Below, one piece after another: positions 1 through 9,127 of a DNA stretch of 64,000 bases; the stretch's first letter is position 1; every line of letters starts with the position of its first letter. Under the pieces are notes generated by a model. The model was not told the DNA's origin, did no database searches, and saw only the letters and a list, made by a program, of their open reading frames with translations. The position numbers and the translations under genes are program-made. Source of the stretch: Leptospiraceae bacterium (GTDB taxonomy: Bacteria; Spirochaetota; Leptospiria; Leptospirales; Leptospiraceae); NCBI GenBank assembly GCA_024233835.1, contig JACKPC010000002.1:147001-211000 (forward strand), given 5' to 3'.

Positions 1-189
1 CCATACGGCATAAGCTGTTCCGAGAGGAAGAGATTTCAAAGAAAGACCGAGTAGCCCCATGCTAATCAGGGCACAGACGACGGTGAAAACAGCAGGCCAG
101 AATTTTGTAAATCCATCAGAATATTTCATTCCTATAACCCAGGCAGTTTCAAATAATCCGGCGATCAATATAAGTAACCAGGCTTTCAT
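1..189 (-). CDS. SMR-family small multidrug/guanidinium exporter, 3' end cut by window edge
   Basis: The first 63 codons are visible from an ATG at 189; the rest lies beyond base 1. The translation begins MKAWLLILIAGLFETAWVIG and continues with a KYSDGF loop, then a second hydrophobic segment ending in a LPLGTAYAVW motif. The conserved Glu14 in the first membrane helix is the proton/substrate-binding residue of the small multidrug resistance family. The GLFE...KYSDGF...LPLGTAYAVW pattern is that of the SugE/Gdx branch, which exports guanidinium or quaternary ammonium ions by proton antiport across the inner membrane. I saw no guanidine riboswitch upstream. The subfamily call is inference; the SMR call is firm. 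Confidence 0.85.
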   Translation of the reverse strand, partial: MKAWLLILIAGLFETAWVIGMKYSDGFTKFWPAVFTVVCALISMGLLGLSLKSLPLGTAYAVW

Positions 190-304
190 GAATATAAATT
201 CCTATTTTTAGCATTTGCCTTCAGTCGGTGGACTAAAAGTGATTAGTGAGTAGTCTCTCATTTTCATGAATTTCAAAGGTCTTTTCATCAGTAATCCTAT
301 CAAA

Positions 305-1054
305 TCAATCTAATTTACTAATAAAAAGTGTGAGAGGCCAAATGATCTTTCTTTTTATCTCATCCCCTCCCCATATTTCTCTAAACTCAGGGTAGACCCG
401 GTCTATGGGATCCGCTCCATGCTCCTGCCTGTAGGCCTGAACAGCTGACCAGGTAGAAAGATAGCCCAGCATTTCGGTAAGAGTCCATTCTTTTTCCATT
501 TCAAAAGAATAGATTTCAAGCCTGGAATACGGAAAAGGAATAGACGAATATTTCTTCTCCACATGCATTCTTTCCTTAGGCCAGTAACTTTCTAAAAGTC
601 CCCTGTAAAAATACTGTACCAAGCTATCAAGTTTCTCCTGTTGAAAAGAATGCACTCCATAGGTCCAGGCAGAAAAGACTGCCCCTTTTGCTGCCACCCG
701 CTTTACTTCTTTAAAAAAAGCTTCAAACTCAAACCAGTGAAGGGCCTGGGCAACTGAGATTAAGTCAATACTTTTGTCGGGAATGGGTACTTTTTCCGCT
801 TTTGCTTTCATATAACGAATATTCGGTTTCTGAATAGCACGAGAAATTTGTTTTTCACTCGGGTCTGTTGCAATTACCTCTGTAAAATGTTCTGCCAGTG
901 TAGAAGTAGCCTGTCCGCTACCACAGCCGCAATCCCAGGCACGGTTAAAACGAGAGCAGGCAGAAAAAACTTTGTCATACAGGGTTTTGGGATACACCGG
1001 ACGGTATCTTCTGTATTCATCCGAGCGTATAGAAAAATGGTCTTTGTAATCCAA
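305..1054 (-). CDS. Class I SAM-dependent methyltransferase
   Basis: A 249-residue protein with the SAM-binding motif I WDCGCGSGQAT at residues 40-50 and a later DLISVAQALHWF stretch typical of Methyltransf_11 proteins, in which a HWF segment follows the acidic loop. The start is TTG at 1054, preceded by a GGAGG ribosome binding site that overlaps the stop codon of the upstream adenylyltransferase gene, so the two are probably translationally coupled. It is the last gene of the six-gene metY-to-methyltransferase operon. The substrate cannot be told from sequence; a small molecule is more likely than a macromolecule. The family call is solid, the role unknown. Confidence 0.82.
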   Translation of the reverse strand: MDYKDHFSIRSDEYRRYRPVYPKTLYDKVFSACSRFNRAWDCGCGSGQATSTLAEHFTEVIATDPSEKQISRAIQKPNIRYMKAKAEKVPIPDKSIDLISVAQALHWFEFEAFFKEVKRVAAKGAVFSAWTYGVHSFQQEKLDSLVQYFYRGLLESYWPKERMHVEKKYSSIPFPYSRLEIYSFEMEKEWTLTEMLGYLSTWSAVQAYRQEHGADPIDRVYPEFREIWGGDEIKRKIIWPLTLFISKLD

Positions 1055-1057
1055 TTA

Positions 1058-1534
1058 TTATCCTCCTCTCGCTTTTTGAATTATCGAGCTGGTTGATTTT
1101 CCTTCGACAAATGAGAGTATAAAAACATCTCCTCCGTATTGTTTTACTACCGGGTACTCAGGCAAATCTTCCTTTTTATAGTCTCCACCCTTTACATGAA
1201 TATGAGGCCGTACAAGATGCAATAGCTCTACCGGCGTGTCCTGAGAAAATAGGGTTACATAGTCCACGAAACGCAGTGCCAGTAAAACAGCAGCCCTGTC
1301 TTCTTCCGGATTAATGGGTCTTGATTCTCCCTTTAACTTCTTCACCGAGCTATCTGAGTTTAAGCCGAGCCATAAAATATCTCCAAGGGACTTTGCTTCA
1401 GAAAGATAAGATACATGTCCGCGATGTAATATATCAAAGCAACCGTTGGTAAAAACAATTTTCTTGTCTTTTAGAGTATTTCGTAACTCTAATACTTTCT
1501 CAAACGGGATAAGTCTTTCGAAAAAATCTTGCAT
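1058..1534 (-). CDS. D-glycero-beta-D-manno-heptose 1-phosphate adenylyltransferase (HldE C-terminal/RfaE2 type)
   Basis: A 158-residue nucleotidyltransferase. FTNGCFDILHRGHVSYL at residues 28-44 carries the HxGH nucleotide-binding motif of the cytidylyltransferase superfamily, and the C-terminal GKSTSSIIQK segment is the ISTTxII-like motif of RfaE2. In the ADP-heptose pathway this enzyme transfers AMP to heptose 1-phosphate in the cytoplasm, feeding LPS core synthesis. Enterobacteria carry this domain fused to the kinase as HldE; here kinase and adenylyltransferase are separate adjacent genes, sharing one base at 1534. The family assignment is clear; the stereochemistry of the sugar is inferred from the neighbouring kinase. 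Confidence 0.9.
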   Translation of the reverse strand: MQDFFERLIPFEKVLELRNTLKDKKIVFTNGCFDILHRGHVSYLSEAKSLGDILWLGLNSDSSVKKLKGESRPINPEEDRAAVLLALRFVDYVTLFSQDTPVELLHLVRPHIHVKGGDYKKEDLPEYPVVKQYGGDVFILSFVEGKSTSSIIQKARGG

Positions 1535-2577
1535 CAGGACAAAACTCCCATTTTTACCAGTTGTTTTTCTAATTCTTCGAGACTTACCGTGGCTGCTCCT
1601 AATTTCTCTATCACTTTCCCGGCTGCCGCATTAGCAACTTTAGAAGCCTCGAGAGCATTCAAACCGGCCAGATAAAATGCGGTAAATATGGAAATAACCG
1701 TATCACCGGCTCCCGTCACATCGTATACTTCCCTGGCTACCGTAGGAATATGATGAAAAGTCTTCGTTTCCCTTTCATAGAGACTCATCCCCTTCTCTCC
1801 CCTGGTTACCATCATGTATTTGGCTTCAAGTTTATTGGCAAGTTCTATAGCTCCCAGTTCCACATCTTCCGTTTCTTCTAACTTACGCTCTAAAGCCCTG
1901 CCCGCCTCATGGTGGTTAGGAGTCAGAATTCCCGCTTCTTTATATAAAAAGAAATGGTTAACCTGAGGATCCACTGCTACAAATTTCTTTTGTTCTTTTG
2001 AAAGACTTAAAATTTCAGGAATTAAACCCTTTGTTAAAAAACCTTTATCGTAATCTGAAAGTACAATTCCGGAACAGGAAGGTAAGACTTCTTTCAAACT
2101 TTCTAAAACTAATTTTTCTTCACCGGGGCTTAAAGGTTTATTCTCTTCTCTGTCTACACGACAGACCTGTTGATGAGCAGCAATAATGCGGGTTTTTATG
2201 ATAGTAGGAATATTAGGAGAGGTAAAAAAGTATATATCTTCTTCCTGTACTCCTTTGGCTAATAATAAATCCCGAATCACTTTTGCATTGCTATCTTTCC
2301 CTACCCTTGCAAAAACAATACAGGGAACTCCAATAGCTCTCAGGTTACTCACCACGTTTCCGGAGCCACCGAGGGTTACATCGGTTTTTCGTACATGAAC
2401 TACCGGGACAGGGGCTTCCGGAGAAATTCGGTTTACTTCTCCTTTCAGATACTCATCCAGGATAATATCGCCAATTATAGCCACTTTTATAAAAGGTAAT
2501 CTATCAACTGCCTGTTTATATTTTTCTCTACTTAACAGAAGATTTCTCCTTATTTGAATGCTTACTATCCAGAACAA
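1534..2577 (-). CDS. D-glycero-beta-D-manno-heptose-7-phosphate kinase (HldA/RfaE1 type, PfkB family)
   Basis: A PfkB-family sugar kinase that phosphorylates heptose 7-phosphate at C1. Diagnostic segments are GDIILDEYLKGEVNRISPEAP (near residues 36-56), the LGGSGNVVSNL glycine-rich stretch and DVTGAGDTV near residue 286, where GAGD contains the catalytic base and anion hole. It sits directly upstream of the matching adenylyltransferase. The start is uncertain: the outermost TTG at 2577 overlaps metW by 50 bases and has no ribosome binding site, whereas an AAGGAG at 2546-2551 sits 7 bases before an in-frame CTG at 2538, which would give a protein beginning at LSREKYKQ. Initiation at that rare codon, with overlap of the metW tail, is plausible. 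Confidence 0.88.
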   Translation of the reverse strand: MFWIVSIQIRRNLLLSREKYKQAVDRLPFIKVAIIGDIILDEYLKGEVNRISPEAPVPVVHVRKTDVTLGGSGNVVSNLRAIGVPCIVFARVGKDSNAKVIRDLLLAKGVQEEDIYFFTSPNIPTIIKTRIIAAHQQVCRVDREENKPLSPGEEKLVLESLKEVLPSCSGIVLSDYDKGFLTKGLIPEILSLSKEQKKFVAVDPQVNHFFLYKEAGILTPNHHEAGRALERKLEETEDVELGAIELANKLEAKYMMVTRGEKGMSLYERETKTFHHIPTVAREVYDVTGAGDTVISIFTAFYLAGLNALEASKVANAAAGKVIEKLGAATVSLEELEKQLVKMGVLS

Positions 2578-3181
2578 ATAGGGCCAATTTTGAAAAATAA
2601 TTCGGTTGAAAACGAATCCTTCTTTGATCGGAGAAATAAGCTTCTTTCTCCACCTTTATTTCATTCAATTTACAAAAATCAGCAAAGTCAATAACAGAAA
2701 GAAAATGCAGGTTCGGTGTATCAAACCAGCGATAAGGTAAAAGACTCGTAACAGGAGTTTCTCCCTTAAAAAGAATCATCCACCTGATTTTCCAGTGACC
2801 GAAGTTGGGAAACACAACAATCACTTTCTTTCCAATGCGTAGACATTCCCGAATAATAGCACCGGGATTTCTTGTTTCCTGAATGGTCTGATTCAAAATT
2901 ACATAATCAAAACTGGCATCCGGGTGATGATTAAGACCGTCGTCTATATCACCATGATGAACAATCACGCCTTTTTCAATACATTTGTAGATAGATTTGG
3001 CATTCTTCTCTATCCCCTGTCCCCGAACTCCTTTCTGCTTTAAAAGAAACAAAAGTTCTCCATCTCCGCATCCGAGGTCCAAAACCCTGGTACCGGGACT
3101 TATGAGATCAAGAATAAACTGAAAATCCGGCCTGTTCTGTGGTTCTGTTGATATTTCTATTTGTTTATGAAATAAAGACAT
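2528..3181 (-). CDS. metW: MetW methionine biosynthesis protein
   Basis: A 217-residue methyltransferase-fold protein. VLDLGCGDGELL at residues 33-44 is motif I, and the segment from NQTIQETRNP through FPNFGHWKIRW and PYRWFDTPNLHF is characteristic of MetW. MetW proteins accompany MetX and are thought to form a complex with it that supports homoserine acylation. Here the gene lies 21 bases after metX and overlaps the heptose kinase reading frame at its 3' end. Length and motif order match the family throughout, so the assignment is secure even though the biochemical role of MetW is less settled than that of MetX. Confidence 0.92.
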   Translation of the reverse strand: MSLFHKQIEISTEPQNRPDFQFILDLISPGTRVLDLGCGDGELLFLLKQKGVRGQGIEKNAKSIYKCIEKGVIVHHGDIDDGLNHHPDASFDYVILNQTIQETRNPGAIIRECLRIGKKVIVVFPNFGHWKIRWMILFKGETPVTSLLPYRWFDTPNLHFLSVIDFADFCKLNEIKVEKEAYFSDQRRIRFQPNYFSKLALFVLDSKHSNKEKSSVK

Positions 3182-3202
3182 ATAGTTTTTCTCATATTGA
3201 AT

Positions 3203-4303
3203 TTATTCTGCCTTACTGGCATAGTCCAGGAAATGATACAATACCTTGGCCTGTTCCGGGTTCTCAAGTAAAAAAGAATCATGACCCTTATTCGTATCAA
3301 TTTCACAATAGGTAACAGAAATCCCATTTGCTTCGAGGGATTTTACGATTTCTTTGGATTGATAGGGAGGATATAGCCAGTCCGAAGTAAAAGCCATAAT
3401 CAAGAAATTCGCTTTTACAGAACTTAAATTCTCAGTCAAAAATTTTCCTCTTCCAAGACTAAAATGATCTAATGCCTTTGTAACATAAATATAAGAGTTA
3501 GCATCAAACCTATCTAAAAAAGTAGTTCCCTGGTATAAGAGATAACTTCCTACTGCAAAATCTGTATTCTTAATATTTCCCTTGGGAGGCTTTCGACCAA
3601 ATTTTTCCCTCATGGATTCATCGGAGAGATAAGTAATGTGCCCGACCATCCTCGCTATAGCCAGCCCGTTAGGATTTTCGGAATACTCTCCATTATTCCA
3701 TTTGGGATCGGAAATAATAGCCTGCCTTCCCACTTCATTAAAGGCTATCTGCTGGGCTGAGTGTTCGGAGGTAGAAGCAATCACTATGCTATTCTTCACC
3801 ATATCGGGATAGCTTACCGCCCATTGCAAAGCCTGCATTCCTCCCATAGAACCACCCACAACACAAAGAAGTTTTTCAATGCCAAAATGTTTTACCAACC
3901 TGTGCTGGGCATTCACCATATCTTTAATGGAGACGAAAGGAAAGCTGGAGCCGTAGGGCTTACCGGTTTCTCGATTAAGGCTTATAGGCCCCGAACTTCC
4001 CTTACAACCACCGATTACATTGGAACTGATAACAAAAAAGCGATCAGTATCAAAGGATTTCCCGGGACCGATATAGGCTTCCCAGTAACCCGGCTTTTTG
4101 TCTCCTTCATAGTAACCGGCGGCGTGAGAGTCTCCTGAGAGAGCATGGCAAACAAGAATAGCATTGTCTTTGTTCTCAGAAAGTGTACCGTAGGTTTCAT
4201 AAGCTATTTCTAATGGACGAATAACGGAACCATTTTCCAGAGTTAAGCTCTCAAACTCCAGTATCTTCTTTTCTACTATACCTATACTATTCTCTTTTTG
4301 CAT
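3203..4303 (-). CDS. metX: Homoserine O-acetyltransferase MetX
   Basis: A 366-residue alpha/beta-hydrolase-fold acyltransferase that activates homoserine by O-acylation, the committed step of methionine synthesis. The nucleophile elbow GGSMGGMQALQW places the catalytic serine at 152; Asp308 (TSDWLYPP) and His341 (GHDSFL) complete the triad. The N-terminal CHALSGDSHAAGY segment is typical of MetX. It is 2 bases downstream of metY and 21 upstream of metW, so acylation and sulfhydrylation are encoded together. Acetyl rather than succinyl specificity is inferred from the MetY partner and the family; it was not tested here. Confidence 0.94.
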   Translation of the reverse strand: MQKENSIGIVEKKILEFESLTLENGSVIRPLEIAYETYGTLSENKDNAILVCHALSGDSHAAGYYEGDKKPGYWEAYIGPGKSFDTDRFFVISSNVIGGCKGSSGPISLNRETGKPYGSSFPFVSIKDMVNAQHRLVKHFGIEKLLCVVGGSMGGMQALQWAVSYPDMVKNSIVIASTSEHSAQQIAFNEVGRQAIISDPKWNNGEYSENPNGLAIARMVGHITYLSDESMREKFGRKPPKGNIKNTDFAVGSYLLYQGTTFLDRFDANSYIYVTKALDHFSLGRGKFLTENLSSVKANFLIMAFTSDWLYPPYQSKEIVKSLEANGISVTYCEIDTNKGHDSFLLENPEQAKVLYHFLDYASKAE

Positions 4304-4305
4304 AC

Positions 4306-5610
4306 TTATACTTGCTTTAATGCCTGCTCCAGATCTTCAATCAAATCATCCACATTTTCCAAACCTACCGATAAACGGATAAACTCGGGGGTTACACCGG
4401 TAGACCTTTGTTCAGCCTCAGTTAATTGCTGGTGAGTTGTAGAAGCCGGATGGATTACAAGAGATTTGGCATCTCCCACATTGGCAAGGAGTGAGAAAAG
4501 CTCTAATTTCTCTATTAATTTCTTTGCTTCGGGAACTCCGCCCTTAATTCCAAAACCAATCATGGCACCAAATAGTCCCTTTGTATGGTATTTTTTCGCC
4601 AGCTCATAGTTCGAGTCGGTCTTTAAACCGGGGTAATTCACCCAGGAAACCTTATCATGAGAAGAAAGATACTCGGCTATCTTCAGTGCATTCTGTGAAT
4701 GTCTCTCCATCCGCAGGTGCAAGGTCTCTATCCCCTGCAGGATCTGCCAGGCATTGAAAGGAGATATGGCGGGACCTAAATCTCTCAAGCCCTGAACGCG
4801 AAGCTTGATAATATAGGCTATATTGACCCCACCGAAAGGTTCAAACTTACCAAAAACATCCCAGAAATTCATACCATGATAACTCGGATCTGGCTCTGAA
4901 AGACCCTTGAATTTTCCATTCCCGTAGTTAAAATTACCGGAATCCACTACAATCCCACCGAGAGAGGTGCCGTGGCCTCCTAAAAACTTGGTTAAAGAGT
5001 GAATCACAATATCCGCTCCGTGCTTAATCGGGTTTACGAGATAAGGAGAGGCGAGGGTGTTGTCTATGACAAGAGGAATCCCGGAATCATGAGCTACTTT
5101 TGCTACCGCTTCAATATCGAGGGTATCTAATTTCGGATTCCCAAGAGTTTCTGCAAAAACAGCCCTGGTTTTGTCATTTATCGCCTTACGAAAATTCTCA
5201 GGGTCTTTCGGGTCAACAAAGTGAACTTTAATGCCTAATTTCTCAAATGTATAGTGTAAAAGATTGTAAGTTCCGCCGTATAAAGAAGAAGAAGCCACAA
5301 TTTCTTGCCCATTTTCAACTATATTCAAAAGGGCCAGGGTTTCTGCCGATTGTCCGGAAGCAGTCGCTACAGCTGCCACACCACCTTCAAGAGCAGCCAC
5401 CCTTTGTTCGAGAACATCGGTTGTAGGGTTCATAAGCCGGGTATAAATATTACCGAACTCCTGAAGGCCAAAAAGCCTTGCGGCGTGCTCGGTATCGTGA
5501 AAAACGTATGAGGTCGTTTGATAAATAGGAACCGCTCTGGCGGTAGTAGTGGGATCGGGTTTTTGACCCCCGTGCAGGGCTAATGTTTCAGGTTTATACT
5601 GTTTACTCAT
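4306..5610 (-). CDS. metY: O-acetylhomoserine aminocarboxypropyltransferase/sulfhydrylase MetY
   Basis: A 434-residue PLP-dependent Cys/Met metabolism enzyme that makes homocysteine (or methionine, with methanethiol) from O-acetylhomoserine. The Schiff-base lysine is Lys208 in HSLTKFLGGHG; the N-terminal ALHGGQ...VPIYQTTSY and the VIDNTLASPYL segments are family signatures. The length of about 430 residues and the long insertion before GGVNIAYI distinguish it from shorter cystathionine gamma-synthases. It is the first gene of the operon, with GGAGAGG as ribosome binding site and a sigma70-like promoter just upstream. I looked for a SAM riboswitch in the leader and saw none. Confidence 0.94.
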   Translation of the reverse strand: MSKQYKPETLALHGGQKPDPTTTARAVPIYQTTSYVFHDTEHAARLFGLQEFGNIYTRLMNPTTDVLEQRVAALEGGVAAVATASGQSAETLALLNIVENGQEIVASSSLYGGTYNLLHYTFEKLGIKVHFVDPKDPENFRKAINDKTRAVFAETLGNPKLDTLDIEAVAKVAHDSGIPLVIDNTLASPYLVNPIKHGADIVIHSLTKFLGGHGTSLGGIVVDSGNFNYGNGKFKGLSEPDPSYHGMNFWDVFGKFEPFGGVNIAYIIKLRVQGLRDLGPAISPFNAWQILQGIETLHLRMERHSQNALKIAEYLSSHDKVSWVNYPGLKTDSNYELAKKYHTKGLFGAMIGFGIKGGVPEAKKLIEKLELFSLLANVGDAKSLVIHPASTTHQQLTEAEQRSTGVTPEFIRLSVGLENVDDLIEDLEQALKQV

Positions 5611-5637
5611 TCATCCTCTCCAATTGATTTGAAGTTA

Positions 5638-5667
5638 ATACAAAAAACGGGTGCTAGAAAAAGTCAA
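5638..5667 (-). promoter_or_regulatory. Candidate sigma70-type promoter of the metY operon
   Basis: Read on the minus strand, TTGACT (5662-5667) is followed after 18 bases by TTGTAT (5638-5643), about 30 bases upstream of the metY start. A second TTGACT on the plus strand at 5702-5707 faces the divergent methyltransferase gene, so the region is a divergent promoter pair. This rests on consensus matching only. Confidence 0.4.
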
Positions 5668-5747
5668 GGATATAGCTAAGAACAACTGTAATAAAAAAAT
5701 ATTGACTTTCGACTCTCCTTCTTGAGAAATAATTAAAGAGGGAATTT

Positions 5748-6581
5748 ATGAAAGAAGGAAAACCGAGTGAGACCGCACAAATCGTATGCTTAATGCGCGC
5801 CTTAGAACATGAATGGAAAAAAGACAATTCTTTACTACAGGACAAGTATGCAAAGCATTTCCTTCAGGGACGTTTTCAACTCTGGCTGAATCTATTATCA
5901 GGTCCTGTCGGCAAACTTTTCTTTCCAACTTACCAGTGGCTATATGACGCTGCCATTCTACGTTCTGCCCTGATGGATGAGTATATCATAAAATACGCAC
6001 ATACTATGCCCGTAGTCCTCCTCGGAGCAGGTTTTGATTCGAGGTCTCTAAGGCTAAAACCCTATTTAAAACAGGGTATTTATGAAATTGATTTCCATGC
6101 CACACAAGAATTAAAAAAGCAAATTCTCAACAGTCAAAATTATGATACATCACATGTCTCATATCATACTGCTGATTTCACACAGAAAACTCTATACGAA
6201 ATATTAGAACCTCTGCAATTAAAAAACCGCCCGGTTATCCTTATCTGGGAGGGAGTAACTATGTATCTGGAAGAAGCTTTAATATACGATACCATAAAAA
6301 CCATAGGGCAGTATTTTGCAAAAGGTACTTATTTGATTGCAGACTACTGGCTACATTCCTTTCCTTTACCGGGGTTTATACTAAACCCCATTCGTGATAT
6401 GTTTTCTTTGTTCTGGGACGAACCAATTGTTTTTGGAACATCGCCGGAAGAGCTGGAAAGAAAAATTCGTAAGATAAACGGTCCCAAGTATAGATCTTAC
6501 AATTATGAAAATTTGAGTAAACATTTTGCTGTGAACAGAACCCTCTTTTCTCCGTTCTTTACGGCTGTCCTGGAGTATTAA
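5748..6581 (+). CDS. Leucine-carboxyl-methyltransferase-like SAM methyltransferase
   Basis: A 277-residue protein with an LCM/PPM1-type layout: N-terminal SETAQIVCLMRALE, motif I VVLLGAGFDSRSLRL at residues 89-103, an acidic loop YEIDFHATQELKKQIL, and IWEGVTMYLEE, the EGVxMYL signature of this bacterial family. Bacterial members methylate small molecules or are of unknown substrate; they are not protein phosphatase methylases as in eukaryotes. It is divergent from metY and has an AGAGGGA ribosome binding site. It is a single-gene unit followed by a converging gene after an A/T hairpin. Family confident, substrate unknown. Confidence 0.82.
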   Translation: MKEGKPSETAQIVCLMRALEHEWKKDNSLLQDKYAKHFLQGRFQLWLNLLSGPVGKLFFPTYQWLYDAAILRSALMDEYIIKYAHTMPVVLLGAGFDSRSLRLKPYLKQGIYEIDFHATQELKKQILNSQNYDTSHVSYHTADFTQKTLYEILEPLQLKNRPVILIWEGVTMYLEEALIYDTIKTIGQYFAKGTYLIADYWLHSFPLPGFILNPIRDMFSLFWDEPIVFGTSPEELERKIRKINGPKYRSYNYENLSKHFAVNRTLFSPFFTAVLEY

Positions 6582-6622
6582 ACCCAAAGCAGATTAATCT
6601 GAAATTGGATGACCTCTTAAAC

Positions 6623-6664
6623 TATAAAAATGTATTTTCAGACCTAAAAATTTACATTTTTATA
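6623..6664. terminator. A/T-rich hairpin between converging genes
   Basis: A perfect 12-bp inverted repeat (6623-6634 with 6653-6664) encloses an 18-base loop. It is made almost only of A and T and overlaps the stop of the minus-strand gene. It may act as a weak bidirectional terminator, but the low stem stability leaves this uncertain. Confidence 0.35.
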
Positions 6665-9127
6665 ACGTATTGCGACCATTGTTATATCATCTTTTAAGGG
6701 TTTGTTATTTAGAAAATTACTAATATTCTCTCTTACACTTCTGATAATAAATTCTGTATCCTTAGTATAGCCGTCCTGTATAAGTTCCAATAGTTTATCT
6801 TCCCCGAAGAATTCTTCCTCTTTGTTTTCTGCTTCTGTGGCTCCATCTGTATATAAAAATATAAGGTCATTGTCTTTTAACTGAATCGAACTGTCTTGAA
6901 CGATTAAAGGAAAAGGAGTACCGAGAAGTAAACCGGATTCCTGTAATTGTAAATAGGAATTCTTCGAAAATACTATAGCCGGACAATGAGCAGAATTAGA
7001 ATATACTAATTCTCCGGTCCTGATATTTAATTGAATAGAAAGAAAGGTCATGAAATACTTTAGTTTTCCCATATCACAGATCAAATTATTAATAGCCGTG
7101 TTTAGAGCAGAGGGTAGAGGTGGATTTGCTTTATCAGAAAAGTCAAGATAGTTTTTTACTAAACTATATACGCCTGCTGCTATCAGGGCGGAAGGTACTC
7201 CATGTCCCGTTACATCTCCAATAAAAATGTATACAAGTTCATCAGTAAATGGATATATATTAAACCAATCTCCCCCTGTTTCGCTTGCAGGTTCATAAAA
7301 GGAATGCATTTCCAATTGAGGCAAATCGGGTAATTTTTGAGGAAGTAATGTTGATTGAATTCCGGATGCTGTTTTGAGTTCCATTTCCATTCGCACTTTA
7401 TCCTGCATTTGCATTGTATAATCAATATTTTTTATGGAGAGTATTAAGGATTCAGTGAGCATTTCAATAAACCGTTTAAAATCTTCATCTATAGGATCCG
7501 GTAACCCGGATATACAAAGTATACATACAACATTTCTTTCAGTAATAGAAATGGGAATAAAGAGTTGGTCTTTATGAAAGGTATAGTGATATTTTTGAAA
7601 CTTTAATGCTTCCGGAGGAGCCTCTTCTAAGGAGAATGAGGAAATATATTCTAATAACATTTCCTTTTCGTATTTCATAGAAGAATAAAATCTCATTTCC
7701 AGTTTTTCTTTACCTGCTTGAGTCTCGTGAAGAGTTCTACAGGTAGAATTGACCAGTGCCAGCTTATCCCTGGCCAGAGCCATTTCTCTGGCTACATTTA
7801 AGATCTTTAGTAATCTATCGTTTGCAGCTTTTACCTGTAAAAGATACTGATCTTTTTGTGTATTAAGATTTTCTAACTGAATATTTTGAATCTCCAGATT
7901 TTCTGTTAACTCTTCATTAGATGTTAATGCACCGGTAAAACGAATAGAAAGAATATAGGCCTTGGCAAAGGTAAAGAGAAAAAGTCCAAAGGTCACAAGA
8001 TGAAAACTATGGATAATATCCATAGAATATAATAAATCATTTATAAATATAATAAAGAGTAGAATAAAACCTGAAAAAAGAGTTTTGGCTCCCTGTCTTT
8101 TATTGATAATCGCTTTCGATATATAGTATAAGGTAGATATTAAAAATATAACTACAATTATCCTGAAAACAGAAATCAGCGGAGAATAAACTCTCGCATA
8201 GTTAAAAATGATAATGGTACTTACAAGAAGCATATAATATTTCAAGATCTTCACAAATCTCGGGGAATATTCCCCGGGAAAGAAGTGTAATAAAAAAGAA
8301 GCAAAGAAAAATATCCCGGAATGTATGCTTAAAAATATAATTTTAAGTTGTAACTCCCAATTAAAATTTGGAAAGAAACGAATAAGTATTCTTTCGTTTT
8401 CAACCGCACTTCTAAAAAAGACAGACAAACAAAAAAGTCCGAAATATAAGGTTGCTTTCTCTTTCCTTCGAAGAAAAAACAAACCGATATGATAAAGACC
8501 CATAATAAGTAAACTACCGGATAAAAAGCTCTCCAGGGTAATATTTACCATATCGGCTTTTTGTATGGAAGCAAATTCACCAAGGATTATATGACGCCAG
8601 GGACCTCCTTTATGGTAATGAAAATTAGAAACTTCAAATACGATTTGTAGACTTCTTTTTTCCGTGTAAAGATATTTAGTAAGAGGGAGCCACTGTGGTT
8701 TTTCTTCTTCAAGCTCAGCTCCCGTTATCCCGTTAGAAGAAAATAGCTCATCATTTATCCAGAGTCTATATGCACTGGATACAACTCCGACGATTACTCC
8801 TAAATTAAGGGGTTTTTCCGGAAGCTGCACTAAGAGTCGATAACAGGCAAATCCCTTGTCTCCAAGTTCGGGATTTTTTTTACTTGTTTTCCATGGGGCG
8901 GGTAGTATAGAAAATTGCGGTTTCTGTAAATCTTTATCTGTTAAAGATTTACATTTCTTTTTCCAATAGAACTCCCATTCTCCTTCTAATTTGAAATTTC
9001 CGTTTTGTGCAAAATTCCATGTTCGCAAATCAAGCACCCCCGATTTAGCCACGGGAATCTTTTCTTTTCCCTTACAGGTAGAGAATAAGATAAGAAAAAT
9101 AAAAAGAAGAATCGCATACTTTTTCAT
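6644..9127 (-). CDS. 7TMR-DISM-type membrane receptor with C-terminal SpoIIE/PP2C phosphatase, lipoprotein signal
   Basis: An 827-residue signalling protein. The N-terminus MKKYAILLFIFLILFSTC ends in a lipobox-like cysteine at 18. A periplasmic beta-rich domain (about 20-190, with LDLRTWNFAQNGNFKLEGEWEF) precedes seven or so membrane segments (about 200-395), a coiled coil, a GAF-like stretch and a PP2C domain from about residue 590. The phosphatase metal-binding aspartates appear in SETGGDWF, GDVTGHG, YTDGATEA and DDITMV, so it looks active. Such proteins sense an envelope ligand and dephosphorylate anti-sigma-antagonist-type partners. No anti-anti-sigma gene is adjacent. A homologous N-terminal domain begins at 63584. 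Confidence 0.85.
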   Translation of the reverse strand: MKKYAILLFIFLILFSTCKGKEKIPVAKSGVLDLRTWNFAQNGNFKLEGEWEFYWKKKCKSLTDKDLQKPQFSILPAPWKTSKKNPELGDKGFACYRLLVQLPEKPLNLGVIVGVVSSAYRLWINDELFSSNGITGAELEEEKPQWLPLTKYLYTEKRSLQIVFEVSNFHYHKGGPWRHIILGEFASIQKADMVNITLESFLSGSLLIMGLYHIGLFFLRRKEKATLYFGLFCLSVFFRSAVENERILIRFFPNFNWELQLKIIFLSIHSGIFFFASFLLHFFPGEYSPRFVKILKYYMLLVSTIIIFNYARVYSPLISVFRIIVVIFLISTLYYISKAIINKRQGAKTLFSGFILLFIIFINDLLYSMDIIHSFHLVTFGLFLFTFAKAYILSIRFTGALTSNEELTENLEIQNIQLENLNTQKDQYLLQVKAANDRLLKILNVAREMALARDKLALVNSTCRTLHETQAGKEKLEMRFYSSMKYEKEMLLEYISSFSLEEAPPEALKFQKYHYTFHKDQLFIPISITERNVVCILCISGLPDPIDEDFKRFIEMLTESLILSIKNIDYTMQMQDKVRMEMELKTASGIQSTLLPQKLPDLPQLEMHSFYEPASETGGDWFNIYPFTDELVYIFIGDVTGHGVPSALIAAGVYSLVKNYLDFSDKANPPLPSALNTAINNLICDMGKLKYFMTFLSIQLNIRTGELVYSNSAHCPAIVFSKNSYLQLQESGLLLGTPFPLIVQDSSIQLKDNDLIFLYTDGATEAENKEEEFFGEDKLLELIQDGYTKDTEFIIRSVRENISNFLNNKPLKDDITMVAIRYKNVNF

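Noticed and set aside
190..304. Guanidine riboswitch upstream of the SMR gene
   Set aside because: No ACGR-type or mini-ykkC repeat pattern found in the 115 bases before the start.
5611..5747. SAM riboswitch or T-box in the leader of metY
   Set aside because: I looked on both strands for the core motifs of SAM-I/II riboswitches and found none; the leader is short and mostly promoter sequence.
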